A stretch of 54,773 nucleotides of DNA from Phenylobacterium sp. (lineage in GTDB: Bacteria; Pseudomonadota; Alphaproteobacteria; Caulobacterales; Caulobacteraceae): contig NZ_JAKRSA010000001.1 of NCBI RefSeq assembly GCF_022402485.1, forward strand, positions 1 to 54,773, in the 5' to 3' direction. Both the position numbers and the translations under genes were made by a program. The notes beneath the pieces were generated by a model. The model searched no databases and was not told where the DNA came from. It saw nothing but the letters and a program-made list of their open reading frames with translations. Every line of letters begins with the position of its first letter. The first letter of the stretch is position 1. Below are positions 9,624 to 17,691 of the stretch, one piece after another.

Positions 9624-11786
9624 TCATCTCTCAAACCCCCGACACGCCACCACCGCATGATAGAACGAGCTCGCTGGGGCGGGCTCTGGTTTGAACCCTC
9701 CGCTCAGCCCCCACACATCGCGCCAGGCGCCGGGCGCGGGGGTGTCGAGGTAGCGGGCCAGCGCCTTCGCCGGCGCCAGGGCGTCCTCACCCAGGATCAG
9801 GGCCGCCTTAAGCCACTCGGTCTGGGGCCAGAGACGGGCGTCGGGGTCGCGGATGGTGAGGTCGTCGTTCAGCGCGTTGATCGCCACGCCACGGGCGGGG
9901 TCTATGCCCCTTTGGCCTGCGGCATAGAGCCGGTGGGCGGCCGGCAGGGCGCGGGGCTCGCCGGTCATCTGGCCCCAGCGGGCCAGCAGCCAGGCCCATT
10001 CGAACTGGTGGCCGGGCTCGACCAGGCGGCCGTCTTGCCCCGGCGCGGACGCCCAGGCAGCGTCGAAGAATTCCCGCAAGTAACCGCCTTCGGCGTCGAT
10101 GAAGCGGGTGAGCGCCAGCTCGACGATCTCGGCGGCCAGGTCACGCCACTCACGCCCGCCGCCGGCCTCGACCCAGGCCATGGCGGCCTCCAGCAGATGC
10201 ATGTGGGCATTGGCCTGGAAGGGATGGGCGCCGGCCTCGCGGAAGCCGCCGGCCGGGCCGCGCAGGGTCTCGAGGGCGGCCAGAAGGCGACGGCCTTCGC
10301 CCGCAAGGTCCACGTGACCGGGGTCTGCGGCATTCAGGGTGGCCATGGCCAGCAGGGCAAAGGCCTGATCATAGAGGGCGGCGGTCTCGTCCAGGGGCTC
10401 GCCAGCGCTGGACACCAGCGCGCGGAACAGGCCGTCGGGACGGCGGTAGCGGGCCAGGAAATAGTCCATGCCGTGCCAGGCGGCCTGTCGCCAGGGGCCC
10501 TGCCAGCCCATCTGGCCGGCGGTGGCGTAGACAAAGGTCTGTCGCGTCTGCACCCGGGAGCGCCGGGGCGCCTCGACGGGATTGCCGTCCGGGGTCAGGG
10601 CCTCATGGAACCCGCCGCGCACATGGTCGGCGCCCAGGCTCCACCACAGCGGCAGGGCGCTGGTGCGCAGCCAGCGGTCGAACCAGACGCTGGCCTGCGC
10701 GATGGTGTCGAAGGGCGCTGGCGTCGGCAGGTGCTCGCGTCCCTCGGCCTTCAGCTGGTCGACGGCGGTCTTGACCTGCTGGCTGGCGGCGAGGTCGCAG
10801 ACCAGGATCTGGCCAGCGTCCACCACCACGGCCAGGTTCTCCACCCCGATCAGGGTAACTTGCGTTCCGGCCGGCGCGCGGACCAGACAGTTGCGGGCGT
10901 CCACCGCCAGGGCCTGCCCGCGCAGGGCGTTGCCGGCCGCGTCCTGGTCGCTGGCACTCCACACCGCATCCCAGGCACCGAGGTCTGACCAGGCAAAGTC
11001 CACCGGCAGGACAGCGGCGCGGGCGGTCTTTTCCATGACCGCATAGTCGATGGAGATCTTGGGCGCAGCGGCAAAGGCCTCGCCCAGCACCAGGGCGCCG
11101 CCCTGCGCCTCGCCGGCACCGGCCACGGCCTTGCGGGCTGCCGCGCTGATCGCGGGGACAAAGGCGTCGAGCTCGGCCAGTAGGCCAGCGGCGCGGACCA
11201 CGAAATTGCCGCTGTTCCACAGATAACCGTCGGCGATGTAGCCCTGGGCGGTCTGCGCATCGGGCTTTTCCACAAAGGCCTCGACGGTGAACACCGGGCC
11301 CGCCGGGACGCCTTTGCGGATATAGCCATAGGCGCTGGACGGGCTGTCAGGCCGCACGCCAAGGGTGACGATCAGGCCCTGCCTAGCGCCGGCCACGGCG
11401 GTCTCTACAGCGGCGCGGAAGGCGCCGGCATCAGGCACATGGTGATCGGCCGCCACCACTACGGCGACGCCGTCCTTGTCACGGGCATCGATCCAGGCGC
11501 AGGCCGCGGCCATGGCCGGGGCGGAGTCCCGCGCTTCCGGCTCCAGCAGCACGGCGGCCGCAATGCCAATTTCGGACAGTTGGGCTTCGATCAGGTCTCG
11601 GTGGGCGAGGCCCGCCACCACCACAACTTCTGCCGCGCCCTCCAGCCCCGCCACCCGCAGCACAGTCTCCTGAAACATGGAGCGCTGACCGATCAGGGGC
11701 AGAAACTGCTTGGGGTGACTGGCGCGCGAGGCCGGCCACAGGCGCGTGCCTGATCCCCCGCACATGATCACCGGATAGATCGCCAA
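9624..11786 (-). CDS. Mannose-1-phosphate guanylyltransferase / AGE-domain fusion
   Basis: This 720-residue protein has two domains. Residues 1 to about 345 are a GDP-mannose pyrophosphorylase with CGGSGTRLWPASR and PKQFLPL at the nucleotide site and later VEKPD, GYLWNSGNF and FAWSDLGAWDA. From about 355 to the end is an N-acylglucosamine 2-epimerase (AGE) type alpha/alpha-barrel with GGFHEAL, NAHMHLLEA and the characteristic EPGHQFEWAWLL. The AGE-fold part may act as mannose-6-phosphate isomerase in place of the cupin PMI domain of common ManC/AlgA fusions; this is inference. The start is TTG. The C-terminus ends soon after FKPEPAPASSFYH and may be slightly altered by the cassette junction. 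It supplies GDP-mannose to Gmd. Confidence 0.9.
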   Translation of the reverse strand: MAIYPVIMCGGSGTRLWPASRASHPKQFLPLIGQRSMFQETVLRVAGLEGAAEVVVVAGLAHRDLIEAQLSEIGIAAAVLLEPEARDSAPAMAAACAWIDARDKDGVAVVVAADHHVPDAGAFRAAVETAVAGARQGLIVTLGVRPDSPSSAYGYIRKGVPAGPVFTVEAFVEKPDAQTAQGYIADGYLWNSGNFVVRAAGLLAELDAFVPAISAAARKAVAGAGEAQGGALVLGEAFAAAPKISIDYAVMEKTARAAVLPVDFAWSDLGAWDAVWSASDQDAAGNALRGQALAVDARNCLVRAPAGTQVTLIGVENLAVVVDAGQILVCDLAASQQVKTAVDQLKAEGREHLPTPAPFDTIAQASVWFDRWLRTSALPLWWSLGADHVRGGFHEALTPDGNPVEAPRRSRVQTRQTFVYATAGQMGWQGPWRQAAWHGMDYFLARYRRPDGLFRALVSSAGEPLDETAALYDQAFALLAMATLNAADPGHVDLAGEGRRLLAALETLRGPAGGFREAGAHPFQANAHMHLLEAAMAWVEAGGGREWRDLAAEIVELALTRFIDAEGGYLREFFDAAWASAPGQDGRLVEPGHQFEWAWLLARWGQMTGEPRALPAAHRLYAAGQRGIDPARGVAINALNDDLTIRDPDARLWPQTEWLKAALILGEDALAPAKALARYLDTPAPGAWRDVWGLSGGFKPEPAPASSFYHAVVACRGFER

Positions 11787-11966
11787 GATCGTCGTCCCCC
11801 ACGGTGGCCGGTCCGGTCCAGGGCGACCTTGTCACCTTGGGTGGTCCGACACGCTCCCGGTTAGCGTGCAATTCCCAGGCCGGCCAAGCCAAAAGCGGCC
11901 AAATCTGCGCCAGGCCCTCTTATCGGCGAATTTTGTTGCGGTCACATAACGCCAGGGGGCTCGATT

Positions 11967-11983
11967 GGCCCCTTCAAGGGGCC
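11967..11983. terminator. Perfect GC-rich palindrome after epimerase gene
   Basis: GGCCCCTT and AAGGGGCC flank a single base, immediately downstream of the minus-strand epimerase stop. There is no T-run on the minus strand, so this is a hairpin that may stabilise or end the transcript rather than a textbook terminator. Confidence 0.45.
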
Positions 11984-11984
11984 T

Positions 11985-12959
11985 TCAGCCGTAAAACTGG
12001 CGATACCAGGCCACGAACCGGGGCAGGCCCTGGGCGAGGCTGACCTTCGGCTGATAGCCGGTGAGCGCGTGCAGCTTGGTGATATCGGCATAGGTCTGGG
12101 TGACATCCCCCGGCTGCATGGGACGAAACACCTTGCGGGCCTCAACGCCGAGGGCTGTTTCCAGAACGCCGATCATCTCCATCAGCCCCACCGGGGCGCT
12201 GTCGCCGATATTGAGGATCCGGTTGGCACCCCGCTGCGGCGGATGATCCAGGGCACCGATCACCCCGTCGACGATGTCGTCGATATAGGTGAAGTCCCGG
12301 GCCATCTGACCCTGGCCAAACACCTCGATGGGCTCGCCCGCCAGGATCTTCTGAGTGAAGCTGAAATAGGCCATGTCGGGCCGGCCCCAGGGGCCATAGA
12401 CGGTGAAGAACCGCAGGCCGGTCTGCGGAATGCCGTAGAGCCTGGCATAGGCAAAGCTCATGAGCTCACAGGCGCGTTTGGTGGCGGCATAGAGCGAGAC
12501 GGGCTCGGCCGCCGCATCGTCTTCAGAAAACCCCGCCCCGTCCCCTGGCCGGTCGCCATAGACCGAGCTGGAGGACGCATAGACCAGATGCTCAAACCCC
12601 GGCTGGTGGCGGCAGGACTCCATCACCGACAGATGCCCCGCCAGATTGGAACGCTCATAGGCAAACGGGTTCTCGATCGAGTAGCGGACCCCGGCCTGGG
12701 CGGCCAGATGCACCACCCGCACCGCGCCACTCTCGCGCACCAGCTCAGCAAAGGCCTCGGCCTCGGCGATATCCAGCTCCACCATGCGAAAGTCAGGGTA
12801 GGCCTCCAGCCGCGCGGCGCGGGCCGCCTTCAAGGCCAGATCATAATAGGGGTTGAAATCATCGACCCCGATGACGCGCTCCCCCCGCTGAAGCAGACGC
12901 TCGGCCACATGCATGCCGATAAAGCCGGCCGCGCCGGTGACGATCACAGGGGGGCTCAT
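11985..12959 (-). CDS. NAD-dependent epimerase, probable UDP-glucuronate 4-epimerase
   Basis: This 324-residue short-chain dehydrogenase-type epimerase has the NAD loop TGAAGFIG (G9, G12, G15), catalytic YAATK (Y157, K161) and FTVYGPWGRPDMAYFSFT. The last is typical of UDP-glucuronate 4-epimerases of the LpsL/Cap1J type, which make UDP-galacturonate for LPS or capsule. The GVDDFNPYYD stretch after the first strand also fits that group. It shares its strand with the ManC-AGE gene downstream, with about 200 bases between them. A UDP-glucose 4-epimerase role is less likely. Confidence 0.85.
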   Translation of the reverse strand: MSPPVIVTGAAGFIGMHVAERLLQRGERVIGVDDFNPYYDLALKAARAARLEAYPDFRMVELDIAEAEAFAELVRESGAVRVVHLAAQAGVRYSIENPFAYERSNLAGHLSVMESCRHQPGFEHLVYASSSSVYGDRPGDGAGFSEDDAAAEPVSLYAATKRACELMSFAYARLYGIPQTGLRFFTVYGPWGRPDMAYFSFTQKILAGEPIEVFGQGQMARDFTYIDDIVDGVIGALDHPPQRGANRILNIGDSAPVGLMEMIGVLETALGVEARKVFRPMQPGDVTQTYADITKLHALTGYQPKVSLAQGLPRFVAWYRQFYG

Positions 12960-13049
12960 GGCCGGGTCGGAGACTCACGCAAATACCCGGTCGACCCCAT
13001 GTCGCCGGACCTCGGCCAGGGTTCGCATGAAACGCCCCGGCGGTGAAGG

Positions 13050-13374
13050 TGGTGCGGACGGCGGGGCTCGAACCCGCACTCCCTTTCGGAAAGCAGATTT
13101 TCATACCACTTCGGCTTTCGCCGCCGCCCAAAAGCCTTTGAGCGTTCGTGGTCTGGACTATCCCTTCGCCCTAGCCCGCAAGGGACCTTAGGCGCCGCCC
13201 GTCTAGTCTCTACACCTTCCCCCGAGGGCCACGTGGCTCCGGGGGCTTGGCTCGGGATTAGCATCGGGTCTCCCCCTTAGCCTTCCCCGAGTTTGAGCGG
13301 TTCTACGTCGCGGATTTCCCCGCGGGCACTCCAATGGTCAAAGTCTGCTGCGTCTACCGTTTCGCCACGTCCGC
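13050..13374 (-). tRNA. tRNA-Leu(UAA) split by a group I intron
   Basis: The acceptor stem pairs GCGGACG (13374-13368) with CGTCCGC (13060-13054), followed by an encoded ACCA. The D arm reads GCGAAACGGTAGACGC, and the anticodon stem pairs GCAGA with TCTGC. Exon 1 (13374-13341, 34 nt) ends CTT, and exon 2 (13101-13050, 52 nt) begins AAAATCTGC. Joining them gives a CUUAAAA loop with anticodon UAA and a long variable arm, which is a leucine tRNA of 86 nt. The T arm is GCGGG-TTCGAGC-CCCGC. Confidence 0.92.
13102..13340 (-). ncRNA. Group I intron in tRNA-Leu(UAA) anticodon loop
   Basis: This 239-nt intron interrupts the anticodon after U34, the same site used by the cyanobacterial tRNA-Leu intron. 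On the minus strand it shows conserved core elements: a Q-like AATCCCGAGCCAAG (13259-13246), an R-like GTGTAGAGACTAGACGG (13215-13199) and an S-like AAGGGATAGTCCAGACC (13166-13150). It ends in G, as self-splicing introns do, and a U precedes the 5' splice site. The small size and core fit the tRNA intron subgroup IC3. It has no room for a homing endonuclease. Confidence 0.9.
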
Positions 13375-13529
13375 ACATGGTGGGGCCTTCCTGCCACAGG
13401 CCAGACAAGGTGGCGAGGCCTGGGGCGCGAACATCTGCCAAGGAAAGGGCCGCTTAACACCCCGACCCTATACTGGACCCCAGAAACGCGAGGGTCAGGC
13501 CACGGGCCAAGGCCCCAAAGGTCAGGTGG

Positions 13530-14537
13530 ATGTTGGAACGGCGACGCGAAGAACGCAGACCCTTTCGCAAGGCGCGCCGCGCGCTGGAGCGGATCGAGGT
13601 GCTCGGGGCCAAGGTCGATCTCGTCCGGCCCGAAGAGGTCATGCATCACGTGGAGGCCGCCGTCGACGCCGGTGCCCCCTATGTGGTGGCCAACCACAAT
13701 CTCCATAGCCTCTACCTACTGCGCCGGGAGCCCGATCTCGCCGCCTTCTTCGACGACGCCGATCTGATCGAGGTCGACTCGACACCGGTCATTGCGTTTA
13801 CCCGAACGCTGGGCCTGCAAAGCCGCCCCTTCCACCGCTGCACCTATCTGGACTGGCGCGACCATTTCTGGAGCGTCGCCGATCGCAAGGGCTGGCGGAT
13901 CTATTATCTGGGGGGTGCCCCCGGTGTGGCCGCAGAGGCGGCAGAGGCCCTGAACCTCGCCTATCCCAATACCCACATCGGTGTGCGGCACGGCTATTTT
14001 GACGTGACAGCTGGCGGCCCTGAGAACGCTGAGGTTCTGGCAGAGATCGCAGCGTTCGCCCCAGACATCCTGTTTGTCGGCATGGGTATGCCGCGCCAGG
14101 AGCGCTGGATCATGCAGAACAAGGCAGCCCTCCCCCCCTGCGCGGTGTTCTCAGTGGGCGCAGCCTTCGACTATGAGGCCGGCGTGCAGAAAGCCGCGCC
14201 ACGTTGGGTCGGACGCGCAGGGTTCGAGTGGCTCTATCGCCTAGTCCATGACCCCGTGCGCCTGTGGCACCGTTACTGCGTGGAACCCTGGTTCATGATC
14301 GGACCGGCGATGGGCGATATCCTAAGGGCTGTGCGAGACCAGCGCCTCTTCAAGAGCCCGCCCGCCGCCCCGTCAGGCGGCGGCCGACGTGATCAGCCGG
14401 TCAGCCAGTCGGTTCCAGTTCAGTGTGGACTGGATCTGGCTGAATATCGCGCTGAGCCAGCCCCGGCGGCGAAGCTCGAGAAAGTGTTCATCGCTGAGCG
14501 CCCGAAGTCGCGCCTCGTCGATCGTGAGAAAGCCTGA
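13530..14537 (+). CDS. WecG/TagA/CpsF family glycosyltransferase with C-terminal read-through
   Basis: This 335-residue GT26-family enzyme probably adds a ManNAc-type or related sugar to a lipid-linked intermediate. Family features include YVVANHNLHSLYLL, LIEVDSTPVI at the position of the usual catalytic-Asp segment, WRIYYLGGAPGVA, DILFVGMGMPRQERW and RAGFEWLYRLVHDP. The conserved domain ends near RDQRLFKSPP. The remaining roughly 55 residues run antisense through the end of the sapC-like gene, so the native stop may have been lost. The start at 13530 gives a short basic N-terminal extension. Confidence 0.85.
   Translation: MLERRREERRPFRKARRALERIEVLGAKVDLVRPEEVMHHVEAAVDAGAPYVVANHNLHSLYLLRREPDLAAFFDDADLIEVDSTPVIAFTRTLGLQSRPFHRCTYLDWRDHFWSVADRKGWRIYYLGGAPGVAAEAAEALNLAYPNTHIGVRHGYFDVTAGGPENAEVLAEIAAFAPDILFVGMGMPRQERWIMQNKAALPPCAVFSVGAAFDYEAGVQKAAPRWVGRAGFEWLYRLVHDPVRLWHRYCVEPWFMIGPAMGDILRAVRDQRLFKSPPAAPSGGGRRDQPVSQSVPVQCGLDLAEYRAEPAPAAKLEKVFIAERPKSRLVDREKA
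14362..14383. terminator. Inverted repeat at wecG/sapC convergent junction
   Basis: CCGCCGCC (14362-14369) and GGCGGCGG (14376-14383) form an 8-bp hairpin with a 6-base loop that spans the sapC-like stop codon. It may serve both converging transcripts. Confidence 0.45.
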
Positions 14538-15089
14538 GAGGGTTTCCTTCTGCCCCCCCGGTAGGTCGATCACCGCGGTGCGGCCATCCAGTAGATCAAG
14601 ATCGCGCAAGGCCGCCACGAAGGGCTTAGTGGCAAGCTCGGCCGCCTGAGCCGAGCGACAGAACTGCATGGCCTGCTCCAGGAGGTCGGTCGGCTGATCG
14701 CGGACAAACAGCGGCGCGCCGCCGGCCGGGATCAGCACATCAGCCCCCTCATTGATGCACAGGGCCACAAGGTCCTCTTCTTCCTGGCGCAGGATAAAGG
14801 GATAGCGACGGACATAGATCGGCACATAGGCACCTTCGCGCCAGGCCCCCTGCTCGTCGACAAACAGGTTCTCGCCTTCACGCAGGCCCAGGATCGCCAC
14901 AGGCCGCGCGCCATCGCCCGCTGAAAAGCCAATGGGGTACCATTGGGCGGCGAGCGGAATCTCCGCCAGGGTCAAGGGCACCGCATTGGCGCCCCGGGCA
15001 AAGTCGAAATCCAGCGGTGCCCGAAGCTGAAGCGCCCCATGACGCTGCAGGCTGATGGTCACCGGATTGTCGTAGAACAACGGCTTCAT
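14373..15089 (-). CDS. SapC family protein
   Basis: This 238-residue protein matches the SapC pattern: MKPLFYDNPVTISLQRHGALQL, then LAEIPLAAQWYPIGFSAG, ILGLREGENLFVDEQGAW, YVPIYVRRYPFILR and a C-terminal RGWLSAIFSQIQSTLNWNRLADR. SapC proteins are common in Caulobacterales and named after an S-layer-linked locus, but their function is unclear. The ATG at 15089 was chosen because the family motif starts there; an upstream in-frame ATG at 15170 would add 27 unmatched residues. The C-terminal codons overlap the glycosyltransferase on the other strand. Confidence 0.85.
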   Translation of the reverse strand: MKPLFYDNPVTISLQRHGALQLRAPLDFDFARGANAVPLTLAEIPLAAQWYPIGFSAGDGARPVAILGLREGENLFVDEQGAWREGAYVPIYVRRYPFILRQEEEDLVALCINEGADVLIPAGGAPLFVRDQPTDLLEQAMQFCRSAQAAELATKPFVAALRDLDLLDGRTAVIDLPGGQKETLSGFLTIDEARLRALSDEHFLELRRRGWLSAIFSQIQSTLNWNRLADRLITSAAA

Positions 15090-15222
15090 CGTCTTGTCAG
15101 GCTCCCTCCCCCAAGGAAACTGTTCCGGGCCCAGATAAACAGCCGACCACTTCGTCGCATCCTGAAGCAAAGCCGTCTATGAGCGAAGCCTGCGACTTAT
15201 GCGTTGTTTTGAAAGCTTAATC

Positions 15223-15849
15223 ATGACCCCGCTCCTCACGCCACTGCCTGTAAACATCGACGAAATCAAAGGATTTCTCGATCCACGGGAGGGTGCTGCC
15301 CTGCAGGCCGCCGCCCTAGCGGGGGCAAAGCTGGGGGGCTGCCTAGAAATCGGCGCCTATTGCGGCAAGTCGGCGATCTATATTGGCGCGACCCTAAAGA
15401 GCCTGGGCGCTGTTCTGTTCACAGTCGACCATCACCGTGGATCAGAGGAAAACCAGCCTGGCTGGGCGTATCACGATGCTGAGCTCTGGGACGGTGCCGC
15501 TGGCGCCATGGACACCCTGCCCCACCTGCGCCGCAACCTGCGGACGGCAGGGCTTGAGGAGACCGTGATCCCCATTGTGGGTCGCTCTGGCGCGGTGGCG
15601 GCCCACTGGGGCGGCAAGCTGGGCTTTCTGTTCATCGATGGCGGCCACACCCTGGAGGCCGCACTGGCCGACTATCGCGGCTGGACACCCCATCTGGTGA
15701 GGGGGGGACTCTTGGCCATCCACGATGTCTTCCCCGACCCCGCCGACGGCGGCCGCCCGCCCTTCGAGATCTATCAGCGCGCCCTGGCGTCCGACCTGTT
15801 TGTCGAGGTGGAGGCGGTTGAGAGCCTGCGGGTCTTAAGGCGTCTCTGA
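15223..15849 (+). CDS. Class I SAM-dependent methyltransferase
   Basis: This protein of about 208 residues has a Rossmann methyltransferase core: CLEIGAYCGKSAIYIGATLK is motif I, AVLFTVDHHRGSEENQPGW carries the acidic ribose-binding residue, and LGFLFIDGGHTLEAALADYRGW resembles the Methyltransf_24/O-methyltransferase type. Its position between glycan genes suggests a polysaccharide or small-molecule acceptor, but nothing in the sequence fixes it. The ATG at 15223 is preferred over the in-frame ATG at 15199 because similarity begins after it. Confidence 0.8.
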   Translation: MTPLLTPLPVNIDEIKGFLDPREGAALQAAALAGAKLGGCLEIGAYCGKSAIYIGATLKSLGAVLFTVDHHRGSEENQPGWAYHDAELWDGAAGAMDTLPHLRRNLRTAGLEETVIPIVGRSGAVAAHWGGKLGFLFIDGGHTLEAALADYRGWTPHLVRGGLLAIHDVFPDPADGGRPPFEIYQRALASDLFVEVEAVESLRVLRRL

Positions 15850-15895
15850 TAGGCGGCCACACAAGGCATCGGGCCTGGAATGCGGGTCAGACACC

Positions 15896-16957
15896 TCAGC
15901 CGTGGCTCACCAGCACCCGAGAGGCCGGCGTCAGATCATAGACCGCGTCGTGTGCGAGGATGGCGGCGGCCTGGGTCCAGGTGGGGCGTTCTTCGGGCCA
16001 GATGATGGCCTCGGCGAACTGCCACCCCATCCAGTAGACCCCGTCGTCGCCCCGGTGCGCATCCTGCCAGGTGAGCAGCTCGGCCGCCTGGCCTGGCCGG
16101 CCCAGGGCCACCAGGGTCATCACAAGCTCGCAGGTCTCCGCCACCGTCGCCCAGGGCTGGTCGGCCACGCAGCGACAACCGACACCAGGCTCCACGAACC
16201 GTGACCAGCCCGCGTCAAGGCGCGCCAGGGCCGCAGGGCCGCCGAGCGCGCCGCCCAGCATCGGATAGTACCAGTCCATGGCAAAGCCTGAGCGATCGGC
16301 GGTGCGGTCAAAGCGCTCCGGGCGCTCGCGCAGGGCCTGGCCAAGCCGGCAGCGGGCCTTACGCCAACGGGGTTGGGGTTCACCCATCAGCTCGGCCAGG
16401 GCCAAGGCGCATTCCAGGCTCTTATAGATTGAGGCGCAGCCGGCGCGCACCGCATCGTCGGCGCTGGTCCCATGGGCTTCGGCCGACCAGGAGATGTCAC
16501 CGGCTTCATGCTGCAGGGCGAGGACGAAGTTTGTGGCGTCACGCACCATGGGCCAGTAGGGCCGCACATGGGCCACATCGCCGGTGAGCACATAGCTGTG
16601 CCAGACCACCACGGCGCAATAGGCGGCAAAGTTGCTGTCGCGGAAGGCGGGCGGACGCAACCTGGCCATATGCAGCCGGTCGGCCATGGGCAGCATATTG
16701 CCGTATTCCCCCAGCCAGCCGCCGTCGTCACCCTGGCGGGCGACCAACAGGTCCAGACCTCGGCGGGCAGCGTCCCACTCCCCGGCTACGGCAAGCGCCA
16801 TGACGCATTCCCCGTGGTTCCAGGGATCCCAGGGGCCTGCGTCAAACCACGGGATCGCCCCATCGGCCTGCTGGGCCTCCAGAATGCACAGCACAGCCCC
16901 CGTGAGGGGGTCGCGGCGGCGCGGCGGGGCCCTGCGGGTTGCACTCGTGGGGCTCAT
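15896..16957 (-). CDS. Alpha/alpha-toroid (prenyltransferase/squalene-cyclase-like) protein
   Basis: This 353-residue protein has repeated helical units of the prenyltransferase/glycosidase alpha/alpha-barrel type: ILEAQQADGAIPWFDAGPWDPWNHGECVMAL, LVARQGDDGGWLGEYGN and YWPMVRDATNFVLALQ, with a closing LLTWQDAHRGDDGVYWMGWQ. The QxxDGxxxW-like repeats resemble squalene-cyclase QW motifs, but no DXDD cyclisation motif is seen. It overlaps the methyltransferase gene by four bases at the end of a three-gene operon with a glycosyltransferase, so action on a glycolipid or prenyl-linked glycan is a reasonable guess. Confidence 0.6.
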   Translation of the reverse strand: MSPTSATRRAPPRRRDPLTGAVLCILEAQQADGAIPWFDAGPWDPWNHGECVMALAVAGEWDAARRGLDLLVARQGDDGGWLGEYGNMLPMADRLHMARLRPPAFRDSNFAAYCAVVVWHSYVLTGDVAHVRPYWPMVRDATNFVLALQHEAGDISWSAEAHGTSADDAVRAGCASIYKSLECALALAELMGEPQPRWRKARCRLGQALRERPERFDRTADRSGFAMDWYYPMLGGALGGPAALARLDAGWSRFVEPGVGCRCVADQPWATVAETCELVMTLVALGRPGQAAELLTWQDAHRGDDGVYWMGWQFAEAIIWPEERPTWTQAAAILAHDAVYDLTPASRVLVSHG

Positions 16958-17691
16958 GACGATCCCGCCGGTGCGCTGGCGGCCTTGCGGAAATAGAAGG
17001 CCACGCTCTTGCCCATGAGCGGCGCAGCAATCGCCTCAAGTCCCCTGGTCAAGGCCGGCTTCTCCATCAGGTCCCACACCAGGAAGCGGTGGTAGGCCTT
17101 GATGAGCGGATGATCGTCCTGTCGGTTCCAAAAGGCGCATTTGAGCCACCAATAGGGGCTGTGCAGACCATGAGCGTAATGCAGGCTCAAGAACCGGTAT
17201 CCCAGGTGCTCGATCTCCCGGCGCAGGCTGTCTTGCTGGAAGATGCGCACATGCCCGCCGGGCTGGTCAGCATAGCCGCCGGTCCCAGGCGCCAGTTTCC
17301 AGCAGATCACTTCCGGCCAGGCCCTGGGTACGGTGGGCGCAAACAGGCCGCCGGGCTTCAGAACCCGGCGGATTTCCGAGAGGGCCGCCGGATAGTTGTC
17401 CAGATGCTCCAGCACCTCCGAGCAGATCACCGCGTCGAAGGTTCCATCAGCAAAGGGCAGCCGGTAGGCATCGCCTTTCAGGAAGCTGCAGGCGCCCGGG
17501 TCTTCCGGCGGGGGCAGTTGGAACACCCCGGCCATGGCCTTGCGCAAGGCCGCCTCGTCCATGTCCAGGCCCACGACGTTGACGCCGTTCTCCAGGTGAA
17601 TCCCATGGCAGTGGCGGCCTTCGCCACATCCGAGATCCAGCACCCAATCGCCTGGCCGAAGGCCCAGGCGGTCCATCTTCACGGTCAGCAC
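16954..17691 (-). CDS. Class I SAM-dependent methyltransferase
   Basis: This 245-residue Methyltransf_11-type enzyme has WVLDLGCGEGRHC (motif I, residues 17-28), VVGLDMDEAALRKA, FDAVICSEVLEHLDNYPAALSEIRRVLKPGG and later FLSLHYAHGLHSPYWWLKCAFW. It lies between a glycosyltransferase gene and the alpha/alpha-toroid gene, with overlaps on both sides, so the three are probably cotranscribed and work on one substrate. The substrate itself is not evident. Confidence 0.85.
   Translation of the reverse strand: MLTVKMDRLGLRPGDWVLDLGCGEGRHCHGIHLENGVNVVGLDMDEAALRKAMAGVFQLPPPEDPGACSFLKGDAYRLPFADGTFDAVICSEVLEHLDNYPAALSEIRRVLKPGGLFAPTVPRAWPEVICWKLAPGTGGYADQPGGHVRIFQQDSLRREIEHLGYRFLSLHYAHGLHSPYWWLKCAFWNRQDDHPLIKAYHRFLVWDLMEKPALTRGLEAIAAPLMGKSVAFYFRKAASAPAGSS

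Noticed and set aside
9579..10988. A 469-codon plus-strand open frame
   Set aside because: It is antisense to the ManC-AGE gene, whose motifs are unmistakable; the plus-strand translation has no family features.
13334..13708. Open frames over the tRNA 5' exon and the upstream spacer
   Set aside because: The region is explained by the split tRNA-Leu and the wecG start; the frames have no coding features.
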